Below are positions 1 to 7,127 of a stretch of DNA of 64,000 nt, one piece after another. The position numbers and the translations under genes were made by a program. The stretch is taken from assembly GCF_002632485.1 (NCBI RefSeq), contig NZ_NIBU01000002.1, positions 120,791 to 184,790 of the forward strand, in the 5' to 3' direction. Each line of letters opens with the position of its first letter. Positions within the stretch are counted from its first letter, which is position 1. This DNA is from Xenorhabdus innexi. GTDB taxonomy: Bacteria; Pseudomonadota; Gammaproteobacteria; Enterobacterales; Enterobacteriaceae. Under the pieces are notes generated by a model. That model searched no databases. It had not been told where the DNA came from and saw only the letters and a program-made list of their open reading frames with translations.

Positions 1-30
1 CAGGAATACATTCAGACTCAGTGCAGGTGA
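1..30 (+). CDS. 3' end of an upstream phage reading frame (partial)
   Basis: Frame 1 is open from the window edge and ends in TGA at 28-30, four bases before the R gene start. In P2 the gene before R belongs to the lysis cassette (LysC/Rz1-like), so this is probably the end of such a gene. Only nine residues are visible, so the assignment rests on position alone. Confidence 0.3.
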   Translation, partial: QEYIQTQCR

Positions 31-33
31 GCC

Positions 34-486
34 ATGCTAAAGCCTAATTTACTGCGTGAAATGATTGTCAGTCATGAACCGTTTTTTAACCAGAATCCGG
101 ATCGGCTGGAAGTGTTTGTCACCAAGGGAAATCTGGTGGCAACGGGTACACATTCCGCCGCGTTTCTCTACCAGTATCAACTGGAAGTGCTGGCGCTGGA
201 TTACCCGCACCCGCTGGATAATCTGAGTCTCCCTATTCTGGCCTGGGCGCGGCGGCATCAGCCTGATTTGTTGTTTAACCCGGAACGCCGCAAAGACGGT
301 TTTCGGTTTGAAGTTGATTTACTCAATAACGACACCGCCGACATTCTGTTTACGGTGCCGGTGTCTGAGCGGGTGATGGTCAGCCGGGAAAACGGCCGAC
401 TGATCCCCGTTCATCTTGATGAGCCGGTCTCGGATTCACCGTCACTGGCGGCATGGGATGTCCTGAATACAACGGGGAGCGCATGA
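34..486 (+). CDS. R: P2-type tail completion protein R
   Basis: A 150-residue protein, close to P2 gpR (about 155). It keeps the family pattern of an N-terminal MLKPxxLR, a central PILAW followed by RRHQPD, and a C-terminal stretch of short beta segments. gpR and gpS finish the tail and its connection to the head in P2-like myophages and are commonly retained in tailocins. ATG 34 follows a GTGAG ribosome site. The 3' end overlaps the S start by four bases (ATGA-type), showing translational coupling. Recognition is from memory of P2. Confidence 0.85.
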   Translation: MLKPNLLREMIVSHEPFFNQNPDRLEVFVTKGNLVATGTHSAAFLYQYQLEVLALDYPHPLDNLSLPILAWARRHQPDLLFNPERRKDGFRFEVDLLNNDTADILFTVPVSERVMVSRENGRLIPVHLDEPVSDSPSLAAWDVLNTTGSA

Positions 487-1121
487 GCCAGAACAATTTA
501 TTGCTTTCGCTGGAACAGGAGCTGCAACGCCTGTTATCGACAACCTCACCCGGTTATCGCAGCAAACTGGCGCGTCAGCTGGCAACGGCTATCCGTCATG
601 ACCAGCAAAAACGTATCCGCAGCCAGAAAAATGTGGACGGTTCTGCGTATGCCCCGCGTCAGCGTCGGGTATTGCGATCCCGGAAGGGAATACGGTTTCT
701 CTATCGGGGTCAGAGCCGGGCCTTAAAAAACTGGCGGGCAACCCGCGGACGTCGGGGACGCATGATCACCGGCTTTGATGAAGCACGCGGCGCGGTCAGG
801 TCATTTTATCGCAGTGAGATTGATCGCTATCTGGCCATAGACCGCAGTGAAACCCGCCAGACCACTACCCGGCGTGACCCTCTGTTCCCGCGCCTGAGAA
901 CGGCCCGTTTTCTGCGGATGCGCACCACGCCGGAGTCGGCGGTGGTGGGTTTTCAGGGGAAGGCCGCAGCCATTGCCCGACAGCACCAGTATGGACTGAC
1001 CGGCAGCATGAATGCGCTGGCGCAGGTCCGTTATCCCCGACGAGAATTGCTGGGGATCAGCGAGTCGGAAAAAGTCAAACTGATTGAAATGATCTATCAC
1101 GATTTGGCAGGGACAGTATGA
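483..1121 (+). CDS. S: P2-type tail completion / virion morphogenesis protein S
   Basis: A 212-residue protein of the phage virion morphogenesis family (P2 gpS), longer than the roughly 150 residues of P2 itself. It is strongly basic, with many Arg residues in the first 100, as usual for the family; the extra length is an Arg/Thr-rich middle around residues 120-155. I chose ATG 483 because it overlaps the R stop and aligns with P2 S; the frame also allows an earlier ATG at 453 inside R. The 3' end overlaps V by four bases. Confidence 0.82.
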   Translation: MSQNNLLLSLEQELQRLLSTTSPGYRSKLARQLATAIRHDQQKRIRSQKNVDGSAYAPRQRRVLRSRKGIRFLYRGQSRALKNWRATRGRRGRMITGFDEARGAVRSFYRSEIDRYLAIDRSETRQTTTRRDPLFPRLRTARFLRMRTTPESAVVGFQGKAAAIARQHQYGLTGSMNALAQVRYPRRELLGISESEKVKLIEMIYHDLAGTV

Positions 1122-1750
1122 CACAGGCAGAACTCTACCGATTATTGATGAATGTCGTGCGGGTCGGCACCGTGAGCGGCGTTGACCTGAGAACTCAACG
1201 TTGCCGGGTACAAATCAGCGGCCTGCAAACGGACTGGTTGCGCTGGACCGCCCAGCGTGCCGGTACAGCCCAGACATGGTGGGCACCCAGTGTCGGTGAA
1301 CAGGTTGTGGTACTGGCGGCCGGCGGGGAACTGACCACGGCGTTTGTCGTCGGTGCCCTGTACTCTGCTGCTCATGCTGCGCCGTCCGCGTCGGCTGAGG
1401 CCGTACACCTCACCTTTCCTGACGGGGCGGTGATGGAGTATGAACCGCAAACCAGCGCGTTAACGGTGACGGGTATCAAAACCGCGACTATTACCGCCTC
1501 GGCCTCGGTGCAGGTGACCGCCCCTGAAATCACCTGTACGGCCAGTCAGCAGATCACACTGAATACACCCGTCGTAGTGTGCACGGATCACCTGATCACC
1601 GGCAGTCTGCAAGTGAAACAAGGAGGCACGATGCACGGCACGATCACCCATACCGGCGGGCCATTCAGTTCGAACGGCATTGTGATTGATTCACACCGAC
1701 ACAGTGGTGTGTGGTCAGGTGACAGTACCTCAGGCGGGCCGGTGCAATGA
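1118..1750 (+). CDS. V: baseplate spike protein V
   Basis: A 210-residue protein, almost the length of P2 gpV (211). Residues 10-90 form the OB-fold region (gp45/VgrG-like), followed by a Thr/Val-rich stretch (110-180) expected to build the trimeric beta-helix needle. The extreme C-terminus has an HRH motif (His193, His195), matching the HxH site that binds iron at the tip of the P2 and phi92 spikes. It pierces the target outer membrane. Start and stop overlap S and W by four bases each, placing it in one operon with them. Confidence 0.9.
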   Translation: MTQAELYRLLMNVVRVGTVSGVDLRTQRCRVQISGLQTDWLRWTAQRAGTAQTWWAPSVGEQVVVLAAGGELTTAFVVGALYSAAHAAPSASAEAVHLTFPDGAVMEYEPQTSALTVTGIKTATITASASVQVTAPEITCTASQQITLNTPVVVCTDHLITGSLQVKQGGTMHGTITHTGGPFSSNGIVIDSHRHSGVWSGDSTSGGPVQ

Positions 1751-2088
1751 CATTTACCGGCATGAGCAGCCAAACGGGCGGTGCGTTGTCCGACAGTGAT
1801 CATATTCGCCAGAGCATCACGGATATTTTAATGACGCCGCTGGGGTCTCGGGTGATGCGCCGTGAATACGGCTCGTTACTGCCTGACCTGATTGATCAGC
1901 CGCAGAACCCGGCATTGCGTCTCAAGATTATGAGTGCCTGTTATATGGCGTTGTTGCACTGGGAGCCGCGTATCCGGTTAGACACCATCAATTATCTGCG
2001 TGCTGACTGGGGCGAATTGGTGGTCGAAATCAGCGGCGTGATGGTGCAGAACAATACCCCCTTAATGTTATCCATTCCGGTGAGGTGA
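1747..2088 (+). CDS. W: baseplate wedge protein W (gp25-like)
   Basis: A 113-residue protein of the GpW/gp25 family (P2 gpW about 115). The family signature is visible: an early I(R)QSITDIL helix, then TPLGSRVMRREYGS, then PxNPALR. gp25-like proteins join the central hub to the baseplate wedges and nucleate sheath assembly. It overlaps V at ATGA and is followed four bases later by the J start. Confidence 0.9.
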   Translation: MTFTGMSSQTGGALSDSDHIRQSITDILMTPLGSRVMRREYGSLLPDLIDQPQNPALRLKIMSACYMALLHWEPRIRLDTINYLRADWGELVVEISGVMVQNNTPLMLSIPVR

Positions 2089-2092
2089 GTTG

Positions 2093-3002
2093 ATGCCAAC
2101 GATTGATTTAAGCCTGTTACCGCCCCCGCAGGTGGTCGAATCGCTCGACTTTGAAACCCTGTTTGCTGAACGCAAGGCGGCCCTGATTGGGTTGTATCCG
2201 GCCGAACAGCGTGAAGCGATTGCCCGCACCTTAAATGCTGGAATCGGAACCCCTGACCAAACTGTTGCAGGAAAATACCTATCGGGAACTGTTGCTGCGT
2301 CAGCGTATCAATGAAGCGGCGCGGGCGGCGATGGTGGCCTATGCCCGTGGCAGTGATTTAGACCAGCTGGGGGCCAATAACAATGTGTCGCGGCTGGTGT
2401 TGCAACCGGCGGATAATAACGCCGTGCCGCCCATTCCGGCAGTATTGGAAGCCGATGCCGATTTTCGGGTGCGAATCCCGCAGGCGTTTGAGGGCTTAAG
2501 CGTCGCGGGGCCGGTGGCGTCTTATGAATACCATGCCCGCAGTGCCGATGGCCGGGTAGCGGATGCCTCCGTTATCAGCCCGTCGCCCGCTTGTGTGACG
2601 GTCAGTATTCTGGCCCGTGACGGCAATGGCACCGCGAGTCGTGAACTGGTCGATATCGTCAGTCGTGCCCTGAATGACGAGGATGTGCGCCCGGTGGCCG
2701 ACCGATTAACGGTGCAGTCAGCAACGATTGTTAATTATGAGATTGACGCGGTGCTGTACCTCTACCCGACGCCGGAGTATGAGCCGATATTGCAGGCGGC
2801 CAAAGCCCGTCTGGCGCACTACACCGCCGAACAGCACCGCATTGGCCGCGATATTGTGCGCAGTGCCCTTTTTGCCGCGCTGCATGTGCCCGGCGTCCAG
2901 CGGGTCGAGCTGAAAAAACCACTCAACGATATGGTGCTGGATAAAACGCAGGCCAGTTATTGCACCCGCGCCCATGTGGCGCTCGGGGGTTCCGATGAAT
3001 AA
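2093..3002 (+). pseudogene. J: baseplate wedge protein J, interrupted by a one-base frameshift
   Basis: The two halves together match P2 gpJ (about 302 residues) from end to end. The first frame (ATG 2093) gives the N-terminus through AEQREAIARTL and then runs off-family to a stop at 2314. The second frame picks up at 2235 with LESEPLTKLLQEN and continues to the usual C-terminal GGSDE at 3002. In P2 the ARTL and LESEPL blocks are one residue apart. Removing one A from the AAA at 2233-2235 restores a continuous gene. It may be a true mutation, an error in the sequence, or, less likely, recoding. Translation could restart at ATG 2235, but the product would lack about 50 residues. The I gene start overlaps its stop. 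Confidence 0.8.
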
Positions 3003-3603
3003 CCGATTACTGCCGGTCGGGGCTTCCCCATTGGAAGTGGCCGCCGCTGATGCCCTGTCCACACTGGCTGATATTCCCGTCCCTATCCGTGACCTGTGGC
3101 GACCGGAACGCTGTCCGGTGCCGTTGCTGCCTTATCTGGCGTGGGCATGGTCAGTGGACCGCTGGGATATGGACTGGCCGGAACACGTTAAACGTGAGTC
3201 GATTAAGGCGGCGATGTTTGTCCATCAGCATAAAGGCACTATCGGCGCGATTCGGCGGGTGGTTGAACCGTTCGGCTATTTAATTCGCCTTATTGAATGG
3301 TGGCAGAACGGCGATGCGCCCGGCACCTTCCGGCTGGATATCGGCGTGATGGACACCGGCATCACCGAAGCCACCTATCACGAGCTGGAACGGCTGATTT
3401 TTGATGCGAAACCCGCTTCCCGCCATCTGATTGGGATGTCCATTCAGCTGGAAACCGGGGGCACCGCCTATTGTGCCGCAAGTTGCTATGACGGCGATGT
3501 CCTGACCGTTTACCCCTATCTGGCGGAATGCCTGACCGTCACTGGCGCGGATGTGGTGGGCGCCGGGATTCACATTATTGATACGATAAGGATTGGAGCA
3601 TGA
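2995..3603 (+). CDS. I: baseplate protein I
   Basis: A 202-residue protein of the P2 gpI / tail protein I family. Typical segments are an N-terminal RLLPxGASPLEVAAA, a DLWRPERCPxxLLPYLAWAWSVD block at about residues 38-60, and KGTIGAIRRVVEPFG at about 82-96. gpI belongs to the baseplate wedge and helps attach the fibres. ATG 2995 overlaps the J stop. The 3' end overlaps H by four bases. Confidence 0.9.
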   Translation: MNNRLLPVGASPLEVAAADALSTLADIPVPIRDLWRPERCPVPLLPYLAWAWSVDRWDMDWPEHVKRESIKAAMFVHQHKGTIGAIRRVVEPFGYLIRLIEWWQNGDAPGTFRLDIGVMDTGITEATYHELERLIFDAKPASRHLIGMSIQLETGGTAYCAASCYDGDVLTVYPYLAECLTVTGADVVGAGIHIIDTIRIGA

Positions 3604-5252
3604 GTAAATATTTTGCCCTGTTAACCCGACTGGGGGCTGACCGACTGGCGAATGCCGCTGCCCTGGGCACCAAGATTGAAATCACCCACATGGCGGTCGG
3701 GGACGGTGGCGGTCAGTTACCCACGCCGGATACGAATCAAACCCAACTCATTAATGAAAAACGCCGGGCGGCGATTAATGTGCTGAGCATTGACCCGAAG
3801 AACACGAACCAGATTATTGCCGAGCAGGTCATCCCGGAGCATGACGGCGGGTGGTGGATACGGGAAATCGGCCTGTTTGATAAAGACGGCGTGCTGATGG
3901 CGGTCGCCAACTGCGCTGAAACCTACAAACCGCAGTTGCAGGAAGGCTCCGGCCGCACCCAGACTATCCGTATGGTACTGATTGTCAGCCACACGAATGC
4001 GGTGACGCTGAAAATTGACCCGTCGGTGGTGCTGGCGACACGGGAATATGCCGATGCGGTGGTGGCTAACGCCATCAGCGAGCACGAAAAGAGCCGCCGA
4101 CATCCTGATGCGACCCTGACCGAGAAAGGGGTGGTGGTGTTAAGCAATGCGGTGGACAGCGGCAGTGAAACACAGGCCGCCACGCCGAAAGCGGTCAAGG
4201 CCGCGTATGATTTCGCGAATACGGCCAATACGCAGGCGTACAACCGACTCGAAAAAGCGCAGAACGGGGCGGACATTCCCGACAAATCCGCGTTTGTGAA
4301 AAATCTGGGTTTTATCGCGCAGCAAACGGGGTATTCAGCGACCACGGTGATGAGTCAGAGGGGGGCAACCACAGCGTTTGCCCTTAAACACTCAAAAGAG
4401 GCGTTTAAATCCGGTAATCACACCATCGTCAGTGATGATGAATATGCCTATGCGGAGTTAATCAACAACACCGGGTGGCGGCTGTCACTGGAAACCCTGC
4501 CGGAAAATAAGGCCTTTTCGGGGAATATCATTCTGCGCAATGCCGGGGGTGACGTGGTTTCGGTCATTAAAATCCCCCGTCAGGCCGATACCACCTTTGC
4601 CACGCTGGCGGATTTAACCGGATATCAACCTGCCGGCCATTATGCCACCAAAACAGCCGTGAACGGAAAACTCGACAAAAGTGCAGTCGTCCAGACACCC
4701 GGCACATCAACAGAGAGCGTGATGAGTCAGGAGGGAGCGACAAAGGCGTTCGTCCTTCGACACTCAAAAGAGGCGTTTAAATCCGGTAATCACACCATCG
4801 TCAGTGATGATGAATATGCCTATGCGGAGTTAATCAACAACACCGGGTGGCGTCTGTCACTGGAAACCCTGCCGGAAAATGAAACGTCTTCGGGAAATAT
4901 CATTCTGCGCAATGCCGGAGGCGATGTGGTCTCGGTCATTAAAATCCCCCGTCAGGCCAATACCACCTTTGCCACACTGGCGGATTTAGCCGGATATCAG
5001 CCCACCGGTCACTATGCCACTCAGACAGCACTGTCTGATGTTGAAAAGAAATCCGTTCAGGCTTTCCGTTACGGCTGGGTACGTACGATTAAAACCGCAG
5101 TGAATCACTGGACTCCGGCGGCAGAAGGTGAATTCATTATCGGGATAAAAACCTCCTTTGACGGTGCCGGCACATGGATTATTACGGAAGTCAAAGTGGC
5201 CACACTGCAAACATTTACTGACGGAAAATGGGTGAATATACAAAATGCGTAA
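3600..5252 (+). CDS. H: tail fibre protein H with an internal tandem duplication
   Basis: A 550-residue tail fibre. Residues 1-150 are the conserved P2 gpH/DUF3751-type N-terminus that docks on the baseplate (SKYFALLT start, then ITHMAVGDGGG, and WWIREIGLFD). Next is a phage_fiber_2-type module (HPDATLTEKGVVVLSN, about 165-200). Two near-identical copies of a 124-residue module follow (from about 250 and 374), then a unique C-terminal tip from about residue 480. The tip decides receptor specificity in this family. H overlaps I at its start; the next gene starts eight bases before its stop. Confidence 0.88.
   Translation: MSKYFALLTRLGADRLANAAALGTKIEITHMAVGDGGGQLPTPDTNQTQLINEKRRAAINVLSIDPKNTNQIIAEQVIPEHDGGWWIREIGLFDKDGVLMAVANCAETYKPQLQEGSGRTQTIRMVLIVSHTNAVTLKIDPSVVLATREYADAVVANAISEHEKSRRHPDATLTEKGVVVLSNAVDSGSETQAATPKAVKAAYDFANTANTQAYNRLEKAQNGADIPDKSAFVKNLGFIAQQTGYSATTVMSQRGATTAFALKHSKEAFKSGNHTIVSDDEYAYAELINNTGWRLSLETLPENKAFSGNIILRNAGGDVVSVIKIPRQADTTFATLADLTGYQPAGHYATKTAVNGKLDKSAVVQTPGTSTESVMSQEGATKAFVLRHSKEAFKSGNHTIVSDDEYAYAELINNTGWRLSLETLPENETSSGNIILRNAGGDVVSVIKIPRQANTTFATLADLAGYQPTGHYATQTALSDVEKKSVQAFRYGWVRTIKTAVNHWTPAAEGEFIIGIKTSFDGAGTWIITEVKVATLQTFTDGKWVNIQNA
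4389..5032 (+). repeat. two tandem copies of a 372-bp module inside H
   Basis: The sequence starting CACTCAAAAGAGGCG at 4389 recurs at 4761, exactly 372 bp (124 codons) later. Similarity runs through GHYAT at the ends of both copies (about 4655 and 5027) and extends upstream into the VMSQ-GAT segment. Most differences are single bases clustered near PENKAF/PENETS. This is an in-frame duplication within the fibre shaft. Confidence 0.9.
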
Positions 5253-5754
5253 CGATAAAAACTTTACGATTTATGTGCCGGATGAAAAACCTTACGGCGA
5301 GGTCATGTACCTGATGTCTGAGGCGGGCGAGGACTGGTATCAGTTGCAGGATAACTATCAGGAAAGGACGGTGAAACTGGAGTATGAACCAGACGGAACC
5401 ATTATCAGACACAGTACGGATGTGTCCAGATTGGTGCCTGTGGGTCGCAGTATTGCCGAAGTAACATCCCTGCCAGATGGCTTTGAGCACGGCGAGTGGG
5501 TCTTTGACGGTCAGTCTGTCAGGAAAAAGGTGAAATCACACGCACAGCACATGACCGACGCTGAAGCGAAAAAACAGTTTCTGACGGCGAAAGCGACAAC
5601 AGCAATAGCCCCGCTCCAGGATGCGCTTGACCTCGACATGGCGACGAAAGCAGAGAAAGCCGCCTTGCTGGCCTGGAAGAAATACCGGGTGCTGCTCAAT
5701 CGGGTGGATTGCACCATGGCCCCCGATATTGACTGGCCGGCACCGCCAAAGTAA
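5245..5754 (+). CDS. tail fibre assembly chaperone (P2 G position)
   Basis: A 169-residue protein in the G position after the fibre gene, overlapping it by eight bases. The C-terminal half (from about residue 100) has the caudovirus tail fibre assembly pattern: TDAEAKKQFLTAKATTAIAPLQDA, then WKKYRVLLNRVD, then a final DWPAPPK. Such chaperones fold and trimerise the fibre tip and are usually swapped together with it. The N-terminal half is specific to this lineage. A strong terminator follows directly. Confidence 0.85.
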   Translation: MRNDKNFTIYVPDEKPYGEVMYLMSEAGEDWYQLQDNYQERTVKLEYEPDGTIIRHSTDVSRLVPVGRSIAEVTSLPDGFEHGEWVFDGQSVRKKVKSHAQHMTDAEAKKQFLTAKATTAIAPLQDALDLDMATKAEKAALLAWKKYRVLLNRVDCTMAPDIDWPAPPK

Positions 5755-5760
5755 AGACCG

Positions 5761-5781
5761 GGGGCGATGTGCCCCTTTTTT
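5761..5781 (+). terminator. rho-independent terminator after the fibre assembly gene
   Basis: A GGGGC/GCCCC stem with a five-base loop (5761-5775) is followed by six T. It closes the R-to-G tail operon and separates it from the next gene. Confidence 0.85.
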
Positions 5782-5894
5782 ATTTCTGTGCACGGCGAGT
5801 ATGGCCATCCACACAATGCCCATTGATTCGCGCCGTGATAAATCCCCATTAATATACTTGTGCTGTTTATTATTTATCAACACAAGGAAATGCT

Positions 5895-6620
5895 ATGACT
5901 GACATGTTTAAGTCTGACACTGAATCAGGTAACCTCAACCCGTATCAAGTTACCTATCAAGCCCATACGACGGTTGAACTCAGTAATGATGTCACCGCCC
6001 CGGCAGACTCTTTCGCCTGGGCCATCATCCAATTGAATTTAGGGCACTTCATTTGTCGTAATCATTGGGAGGACGACCAACAATATTTACGCATTAACCG
6101 GGATTCGGGGTACATTGAAGAACGTCATCAGCACGTTGAATGGACACGTTGGACACCACAACATGAAGATATGATCGCGTGTGATTGGAGCATTCTGGAG
6201 AAAGAACCTGTCAATCCGCCTTCGGTATCAGACTACCATATCGTCTTTGACATTACCCCGATCGAATATGCGGCCTCTTACTCGGGGATGGCTAGCGGAG
6301 GAAGTCTGGTGACGATTGAGACGGACATGATGGATGATCCGATTTCCGCGCTGCACTTTAATAAAGGCTATGATTCCCTCTCGATGGGGTTAAACTCAGG
6401 CTTAGAGGATAACATGGCGTTATTGACGGATATTAGGGCGAAACAATTAACCGTGACGGTAGACGGCATCCAATATGAAATGGGTTCTGCGCTTGAAAAA
6501 CCAGACTGGCCCCAGCCGCTGTATTTCCTGCACTATAAAGGTCAGGATGTGGTCAAAGTCGGTGAACTGCTAAAACAAGCCGGGAAGACATGGCGTTTTG
6601 ACCTTCACTGGCACGCGTAA
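5895..6620 (+). CDS. two-domain moron protein with a Tad2-like (DUF2829) N-terminal domain
   Basis: A 241-residue protein. Residues about 36-105 fit the Tad2/DUF2829 pattern: FAWAIIQLNLG helix, an ICRNHW strand, QYLRI, and a closing WTPQHEDMIACDW, where the family typically has W-P-(T/S)-Q-x-D-M-L-A-x-D-W. Characterised Tad2 proteins are phage anti-defence factors that sequester the cyclic ADP-ribose signal of Thoeris; they are small (about 90 residues) and this protein is much longer. Residues about 110-241 are a second domain that I do not recognise. The gene has its own ribosome site (AAGGA, 5884-5888), a likely -10 (TATACT, 5853-5858) and terminators on both sides. It sits between the fibre assembly gene and the FI-D segment, where P2 carries the non-essential Z/fun gene. 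Anti-defence function is inferred; signalling-ligand binding has not been shown for this architecture. Confidence 0.65.
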   Translation: MTDMFKSDTESGNLNPYQVTYQAHTTVELSNDVTAPADSFAWAIIQLNLGHFICRNHWEDDQQYLRINRDSGYIEERHQHVEWTRWTPQHEDMIACDWSILEKEPVNPPSVSDYHIVFDITPIEYAASYSGMASGGSLVTIETDMMDDPISALHFNKGYDSLSMGLNSGLEDNMALLTDIRAKQLTVTVDGIQYEMGSALEKPDWPQPLYFLHYKGQDVVKVGELLKQAGKTWRFDLHWHA

Positions 6621-6659
6621 TGGTTCAAGGCGACCCGCCAATAAGGGTTAATTTACTTG

Positions 6660-6684
6660 ATAAGGGGAGAGATCCCCTTATTTT
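6660..6684. terminator. bidirectional terminator between the moron gene and U
   Basis: A perfect nine-bp stem (6660-6668 with 6673-6681) with a GAGA loop is followed by TTT on the plus strand. It lies between two convergent genes, so it can serve both. Confidence 0.8.
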
Positions 6685-6688
6685 CCTG

Positions 6689-7123
6689 TCACTTCGCCAA
6701 CGCCAGCAAATCCCTCGCCGTGACGGTACTTAACCCCTCGCGGATATCTTCACTTACCCGCTTAAGTGACAGGGTAAATTCAATCCGCCGGGCCTTACCA
6801 TCGGCAAAAAATTCGGTGCGGTTTTCGGTCAGGCTGTCAATCACAAACATGCCGTAAATCATGCCGGTGCCCTCAATCAGCGGCCACGGTTTGGCAGAAA
6901 AAGCCATGGTGCGCAGGATTTCCAGTGAAATATCCCCGCCGGTCACTTCGGGGTACAACAGCCCGTTCAGTGTAATGGTGTCCTCACCGGGACCGGCATA
7001 CTGCCATTTGGCCGATTTACCGACGCGATCATTTTTCACATGCCGCCAGTCCATCGTGCGGTTGAGTGACTGGTAAGGGGTCGTTTTGAGCATAAAAACA
7101 AACAGGCCATAAATCATCATCAT
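6689..7123 (-). CDS. U: tail protein U
   Basis: A 144-residue protein of the P2 gpU family, a tail terminator-type protein at the head-proximal end of the tube. Recognisable segments are MIYGLFVFML at the start, GPGEDTITLNGLLYPEVTGG, then PLIEGTGMIYGMFVI and FFADGKARRIEFTLSL. I chose ATG 7123 because a GAGG lies eight bases upstream and the P2 protein starts at the equivalent MM; an in-frame ATG at 7141 would overlap T. It is the last gene of the leftward FI-to-U operon. Confidence 0.87.
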   Translation of the reverse strand: MMMIYGLFVFMLKTTPYQSLNRTMDWRHVKNDRVGKSAKWQYAGPGEDTITLNGLLYPEVTGGDISLEILRTMAFSAKPWPLIEGTGMIYGMFVIDSLTENRTEFFADGKARRIEFTLSLKRVSEDIREGLSTVTARDLLALAK

Positions 7124-7127
7124 CGGA

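Noticed and set aside
5536..5883. Minus-strand frames over the fibre assembly gene and its terminator
   Set aside because: They cross a strong terminator and the moron promoter and resemble no protein.
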